Source: Monarcha castaneiventris obscurior | Taxonomy: Eukaryota; Chordata; Aves; Passeriformes; Monarchidae | Length of the DNA stretch: 64,000 nucleotides | Direction: 5' to 3' | Assembly: GCA_026261815.1 (NCBI GenBank) | Contig: JAMPIT010000848.1 | Span: forward strand, 248,001-312,000 | Part shown: positions 37,540 to 64,000 of the stretch, piece by piece | Layout: the number at the start of each line of letters is the position of its first letter | Position numbering within the stretch: the first letter of the stretch is position 1 | The notes under the pieces: model-generated | Seen by the model: the letters and a program-made list of their open reading frames with translations, nothing else | Told to the model about the DNA's origin: nothing | Database searches by the model: none | Program-made: the position numbers and the translations under genes

Positions 37540-40500
37540 GCAGCTCAGAGACTCGTCTCCGAGGATTTGTTTACAACCCAGGGTAACAGGGTGGGGGTCT
37601 CTCCCAGTTTTATGTCCCCTCCTCCCCATCCCACCTCCCCTTGCCCCACCCTCCTCTCACCCTCTTTTTACAAAAAGAAAGGGAAAAAAAAAAAAAGACA
37701 GAAAATACCAATTAACCACTTTAAACAAATCACGGACCTTGTTTCACACTGGAAAACAAACAGGATCAAGGAAGCTGGAACGTTCTCCACCCCCTACCCA
37801 TGTACATACCCCTCGGTGGGGCCCCGCTGCCTCCCCCGGCCCGTGATTCCCCTCCCCTGCGCCAAACTGGTGACGCTTGAGCGAAAGAGAAGTGCAATAG
37901 CAGCGGGGTCCCGTGGCCGGGGACCCTCCCCCAGCGGCTCCGGGCCGGGCCGGGGAGCTGCCCCCCTGTCCGGTGGCCTCCCAGCTCCAGGGTGATGTTT
38001 CCAAAGATGTTTGACCCGGTCGGGCGGAGGGTCCGGCAGCGGATGCTGCGGTGAGGGGAGGAATTGGCAGCGCATCGGGCAGGGAGCGGCTCTGTGGGGC
38101 GGCGGCTTGGCAGGGTTTGTGTGCGCGGTGCGAGGCACGGGCAGAGCAGGGCTGGGGGTGTGGGAGGTGTGAGCAGCACAGGGGGTGCTCTGGGACGGGT
38201 CAGGTTAGAGGGTTTAATGGGAAGTTGTGGGAATGCTGTGGGCGCCATGGAGAGTGGCAGTGCAGCCATGGAAGTGGTGCAGTGAGGGAGCTGTGCCTCG
38301 GTGCTTGGGTTCTGTTTGCCGGGCATGGAGTGCTGTGATGGCAGAGACACGATGGCAGCGACAGGGCCAGGGGGAGATGGCAGCCAGCGAGCTGTCCCCC
38401 CCCCGGCCTGGGGGCATCCAAGGGTGGCCCAGGATCCCATTGTGCTCAATCGCGAAGGTGCCGATCACCCAGGAGGGAGGAATGGAGTCTCGGTTCCCCA
38501 GCTGTGGCCACGGGAGGTGTGTGACGGGGACGGGGGCAGCAGCGAGAGACAATCACGGGTCCTGCTTTACGACGAGCCCAGTTGCTGCTCGGGCACCTCG
38601 CATTCCCCTTGTCCTTTGGGGCCGGGACCCACCATGGGGGGAGTCTCTGCTCCCAAAGATGCGTCTGAGCCCCCGACCACGTCCCTCGGGGTGGCAGGTC
38701 CCTGTGGTGCCATCCCTGCTTGTGCTCTTGCCCCGGGCTCTTTGCTCCCGTGCTGTCATCACACCTCGCTCCAGCCCGGGGGAGCGATCCCGGACCGGGA
38801 TGAGCCCGTCTCCTGACAAAACCAGGCTACCTCGGTCCTTGGGAAACGGGCACGTTTCCTCTCAGTAACACAACAGAAGAGCTTAATTCGATTTTTCCCC
38901 TATGCAGAGCCAGGAAAGAGGCATCAGAGGGGGAGCTTCTGCTTTTGCTTTAATCAATTCAAACCTCAGTCCTCGCTTTTCTCACTGCTCCCTGTCGCCC
39001 GCCAGAGGCTCGATATCGAGCAGCGGCTCAGTCATAATTAACATCCTCCACTGGCACGTTATTTCAGCCGGGGAGGGGGGACAGTGGTGGCTGGAGCCAG
39101 GGTGGCTTCTCAGGGAGCCAGGGCTCCTGCTCTGCCCACAGCTCCGACACTCGGATCCACCATCTGCATTGCCCAGCGAGCTGGGCACATGCCTGCAGCT
39201 GAGGGAGCTGCCTGAGCATTGCTGGCTGCACCGGGCCTCGAGGCAATTAGTGAGAAAGCTTAATTAGTCACTTCGGCTCTGCCTGGTCGCTGCTTGCGCT
39301 TCATCGGATCTGTGTTTGGATGGTGTCACTCGTGGATCCTGCCTCCCTGTGGAAGGGGGAGAGCTTTGGGAGCTTTAGGACAGCTTGGAACAGCTCCCCG
39401 GCAGCAGCAGGAAGGGGGGCGCGGGCAGAGCTGTGGGCCTGGCACTGAAATCTCTGTGAAGGGGCAGAGGGAGCTGCCGAATCCCCAAATCACCTCCTGC
39501 CATGGAGGGAAGTCCCCAGGAAAGCTCCATGCCCTGGCCTATGGAGGGGAGATCTGGATAGCCCAGGCTGCTGGCTTGGATGGTCACCACAAAATCCCCC
39601 CTGTCACCCCTTGGGCATGGCCTGGGACTCCGTTCTCATTAACATGCAATTAATTGGCTTAGCATTGGTTAAATTAACAGGCAGCACTGTTCTCCGTAGG
39701 GGGAGAGCCCTGGGAGCTGCTCAGGGTGGGGTAGATGTGGGAAAGGGCCGGCTCAGGAGGTCATCATGGGGTCCAGATCAAAACCTGCCTCTGCTTCTAT
39801 AATGAGAGTGTCTGGCAGGAGCAGGGCAGGAGCGGGGACAGCTGCAGTGGCACCAGCCTGGAGGGGACCCCAGGGACCATGTGGGGTCTCAGGGCAGGCA
39901 GTGGGAGCAGCGGACCTGATGCTGGGGCTGTCCCTGTCATCCTCACAGCACTCACCGCCCCAGTGAGGGCAGCACCGTGGTCAGGCAAGAATTTCTATAA
40001 GAAAGTGAAATCTTCAGGGTTTTTTTCCCCCCCTAAAAAGGTGTTTTTCCCACTAGTCATCACTCAGAGAGGAACATGTTCCCCCTCCCCCACCTTCTCC
40101 ATGAGACATCCTTTACCATCCTGCTTGTCCAGGGAAGGTTCCAGAGCAGTGCTGGGATCACCAGCAGCTGCAGGTGCCACAACAGGTGAGCGGGCAGGGC
40201 CAGGTGACACCACGGTGGCATTGCTGGGGGCCAGTAGGTTGTGCCCCTTCAGGTGCTCCCAGCAAGGCAGTGCCAGAAGGGAAACCACCTTTATCCAGAG
40301 GGACAGGCAGAGGCTGCAGGACCAGATGGGGGACGAGGTGTCCTGTCCCCTTCCATCCCATCACCTGTGGGATTTGGGGATTTTGTCACCCTGGGCACAG
40401 TGACGCTGTGGTCCCGCAGCTCCACTGTTGGGGAAACCCCCCATCCCATCACCCACGTCCCCAGGGAAAGGGCTAAACCTCCATGGGAGCAGGGATGGAC

Positions 40501-40898
40501 TGCAACCGTGTGGGAAGACCTCATGGAAAGCTTGGATGGGCGGGGGACTGCCGTGGCTGGGGAACCATTGGCACTGACACCATGCCCTGGCTAGGGTGGC
40601 TGTGCCACACCAGCTCCGGCCACGGTGGATGGAGCTGCCCAAGTCTGGAGCATCTCTCACCCCCAGGAACCTTGGGAGCATTTTGTTCATTTCTTTCTCT
40701 CCTTGTGACACCCATCCCACGGCATAGCCGAATGTTTCTCGTCGATGCCAGTTATTAGTGCATAAGTGTATTTTGGGGAAAAAATTAAAACAGAAAAAAA
40801 AAACCAAAAAAAAAAGGAAAAAAAATTTCGAATTTATCACTTGTAACCATATATATAAATATATAAATATATATATTAAAAAGTGTTTATTTGCAAAA

Positions 40899-40936
40899 AA
40901 TAAAATTGTTTTAATGGTAAACTATCTTACAATAAA
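40899..40936 (+). terminator. ZNF512B: Upstream ZNF512B poly(A) signals
   Basis: AATAAA at 40899-40904 and again at 40931-40936, in an A/T-rich setting. They may give slightly shorter transcripts than the signal at 41072. Confidence 0.45.
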
Positions 40937-41071
40937 CTCCCGATTTGTGATGATCTGTTCTTTTGTTAATCATTGACAAATCCTCAGTTGGAGAGTACTG
41001 TCCGAGCAGCTCCGAGCAGCCAAGCAGCGCCGAGGCGCTCCCTGTACTGTATGTATGAAACAGCTGTATCG

Positions 41072-41077
41072 AATAAA
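41072..41077 (+). terminator. ZNF512B: Distal ZNF512B poly(A) signal
   Basis: AATAAA followed by a T-rich stretch (GGTTATTGATTTTTTATTAG). It is the last such signal before the UCKL1 promoter region. Confidence 0.7.
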
Positions 41078-41095
41078 TGGTTATTGATTTTTTAT

Positions 41096-42130
41096 TAGCA
41101 CTGTCGTCACCGTTATTGGGCAGTTCGGGGGGAGGGTTGGACATGGGATCTGGTGGGTTTGGATTTGTCCTTCGTGGCGGTGGCTGAGGGGACCCCCCTG
41201 GTTGCTGGGAATGGATCGGGTGGTCATCAACCCAGGGGTGCCCCCAAAGCCAGGATGGGGAAGGTGAGGACTGGTGATGCTTTCTTCACCAGCACTCGGC
41301 ACTGCCCAAAGCCCAGCTGCCCCCCACTCCCAGGGCAGAAATCCCCCTAAAGCTGCTCCCAATCTACCCGTCCCATCAGCAGCACCCAGCGTCTCCTGGC
41401 CCCAGGAGCCGCATCCAGCCCGGGACCTCTCCTCCCTAGGGAGCTCTGCGGGACCCGTGGCCACCCCCCGGCTCTCCCAGCGTGGGAATAAAACCTCTTC
41501 TGCTCCCTAATGGCTTTTTTGGCTCTGAACCCAAGTCAGGGTCAGATTTAGACTGATCTCGCTGCTGGCTGAGAACGCAGCCTTTCCCCGTGGGCGCTCT
41601 CGCCTCCCCGAAGATGGGTGGGGACCCTAGGAGCGGTGTTCGCCTTTCCCTCCCCAAACATGTGGTACCACAGACCTCAGCCCTGGGGACAACCAGATCC
41701 CACCCAGCCCGGGACCCCCACAAGCCCGGGGTCCCCCAGCTCTCCCCAGTGCCCAGAGATTTTGTCCGAGCCCGGGGTCACCTAAATCGCGCTGCCCCGC
41801 AGCTGCAGGGTGTGTTGCACCCCTCAGTCTTGGGCAGGGCAGCTCCTGCGCAGCCGCCCCATAGCGCCCACAGCATCACTCTGAGCCCCACAGCACCCAC
41901 CCGTGCCCAGAGCACCCACCTAGACCCCCAAACACCCACCTGCACCCCACAACACACCCCATGTGCCCTACAGCACCCAGGCGTGCCCACACAGACCCAT
42001 GTCCCCCCACAGCTCTTATCCATGACCACAGCATCCCTTTGTGCCCCATCACCCATTTGATCCCCAGAGCACCCATCCGCACCCCAAATCACCCCCAAAC
42101 CCCCTCTCCCGTTCCCTCTCGCTCCCCATC
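41096..42130. other. Intergenic space between ZNF512B and UCKL1
   Basis: About 1 kb of GC-rich DNA. The right part is a CACCC-rich minisatellite (41865-42095). No gene was recognised. The short distance means read-through of ZNF512B could reach the UCKL1 promoter. Confidence 0.65.
41865..42095 (+). repeat. CACCC-rich minisatellite upstream of UCKL1
   Basis: Degenerate units of roughly 20-30 bp of the form CCCCACAGCACCCACCYGTGC recur about nine times. The array ends about 40 bp before the UCKL1 core promoter. Confidence 0.8.
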
Positions 42131-42134
42131 CCGC

Positions 42135-42150
42135 ACTACAAGTCCCGGGG
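42135..42150 (+). promoter_or_regulatory. UCKL1: ZNF143/THAP11-like site
   Basis: ACTACAAGTCCCGGGG keeps the ACTACAA and TCCC cores of the SBS element bound by ZNF143, common at housekeeping CpG promoters. It differs at one central base and at the 3' end. Confidence 0.5.
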
Positions 42151-42209
42151 ATCCCCGCGGCAGCGCCGCCCCCGCCGCTCCCCGCCCGCTCCGCCTCTCC
42201 CGCAGCACC

Positions 42210-63599
<21,390 letters not shown>

Positions 63600-64000
63600 G
63601 TGAGTGTCTTGGTAGGAATGACCTGTGGTGAGGGGATTTTTAGTGCTGCTGGTGGGGAGAGGACATGAAGCCCTAGTTGTCAGCAGCAGTTTAGGTCTGG
63701 CCTTACATTACCCAGAGCCCCACTGCCCCTCGTGGGTCCTGCTGCCCTGTGGGTGTCAGGATCACCATGCTGGCTCTGAGATCTGCTAGGCAGCCATCAC
63801 CTTGTCAGCAACAGGAGCCATTGCACATGCCCTGAGCATCCTCCAGCCCCGGGCAGAGAAGTCAGGCTGGGACAGCTGGAGCAGCCCTGTCCCCACCTCC
63901 TTCCCTAAGCTGCCGCCTTCCACAAGTTCACCCAAAACAAGCTCACTGTGTTCTTCTGTTCTCACCTCTACTCTGCTGGGAAACACCTTCCACCGGGTGC
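63600..64000 (+). other. UCKL1: UCKL1 intron 14 (runs out of the window)
   Basis: It starts at the GTGAGT donor. No sequence coding the expected NFGDRYFGTD terminal segment was found up to base 64000. Confidence 0.8.

Larger units (their letters stand above)
37540..41095 (+). other. ZNF512B: ZNF512B 3'UTR (about 3.5 kb)
   Basis: From the TGA to the AATAAA at 41072-41077. It includes an A-run (37682-37697), a perfect 14-bp palindrome (39008-39021), and an A- and AT-rich block (40780-40900). The length assumes no earlier dominant poly(A) site. No coding exon was recognised in it. Confidence 0.65.

Overview
The window is vertebrate nuclear DNA, almost certainly from a bird. Genes are split into short exons with GT-AG introns. 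About ten fragments are recognisable 3' pieces of CR1 LINEs, the dominant retroposon of birds and other sauropsids, and there is one small endogenous-retrovirus solo LTR. GC content is high, introns are compact, and minisatellites sit beside CpG-island promoters, as on bird microchromosomes or small macrochromosomes. Gene order SAMD10 - ZNF512B - UCKL1, all on the + strand, matches the human 20q13.33 block as I remember it, which points to avian chromosome 20 or its equivalent. The species cannot be named from sequence alone.

Layout. 1-1357: the end of SAMD10, with its SAM-domain exon (979-1119) and a tiny terminal exon (1335-1357); the 3'UTR runs to a poly(A) signal near 2641. About 2,660-10,870: intergenic DNA with a TCTGC microsatellite, CR1 fragments, a 334-bp solo LTR nested inside a CR1 copy with an intact 6-bp target duplication, and AT-rich islands. 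10,540-11,720: minisatellite, CpG island and non-coding first exon of ZNF512B. 15,148-37,539: sixteen ZNF512B coding exons giving a 733-residue protein. 37,540-about 41,095: its long 3'UTR. 41,865-42,260: minisatellite, CpG promoter and first exon of UCKL1. 42,210-63,599: fourteen UCKL1 exons (502 complete codons plus one base); the last exon lies beyond the window.

Function. ZNF512B is a chromatin-binding zinc-finger protein. Here it has four repeated pairs of an unusual C-C-H-C finger followed by a C2H2 finger, a putative RBBP4/NuRD-binding motif and basic AT-hook-like segments at both ends. UCKL1 is a cytosolic pyrimidine-salvage protein: an N-terminal uridine/cytidine kinase domain with an intact Walker A motif, fused to a C-terminal uracil-phosphoribosyltransferase-like domain. 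SAMD10 is a small SAM-domain protein of unknown function. Nothing in the sequence suggests that the three act in one pathway; they form a conserved syntenic block.

I found no new gene system. The most notable points are the absence of the mammalian KPV-type repeat from ZNF512B, the (C-C-H-C + C2H2) x4 architecture, a CR1 fragment that appears to supply the branch-point region of UCKL1 exon 7, a 17-nt UCKL1 microexon, a possible overlapping uORF in ZNF512B, and the nested LTR-in-CR1 insertion. Exon calls rest on splice sites, reading-phase continuity and remembered human protein sequences; no alignment was run.
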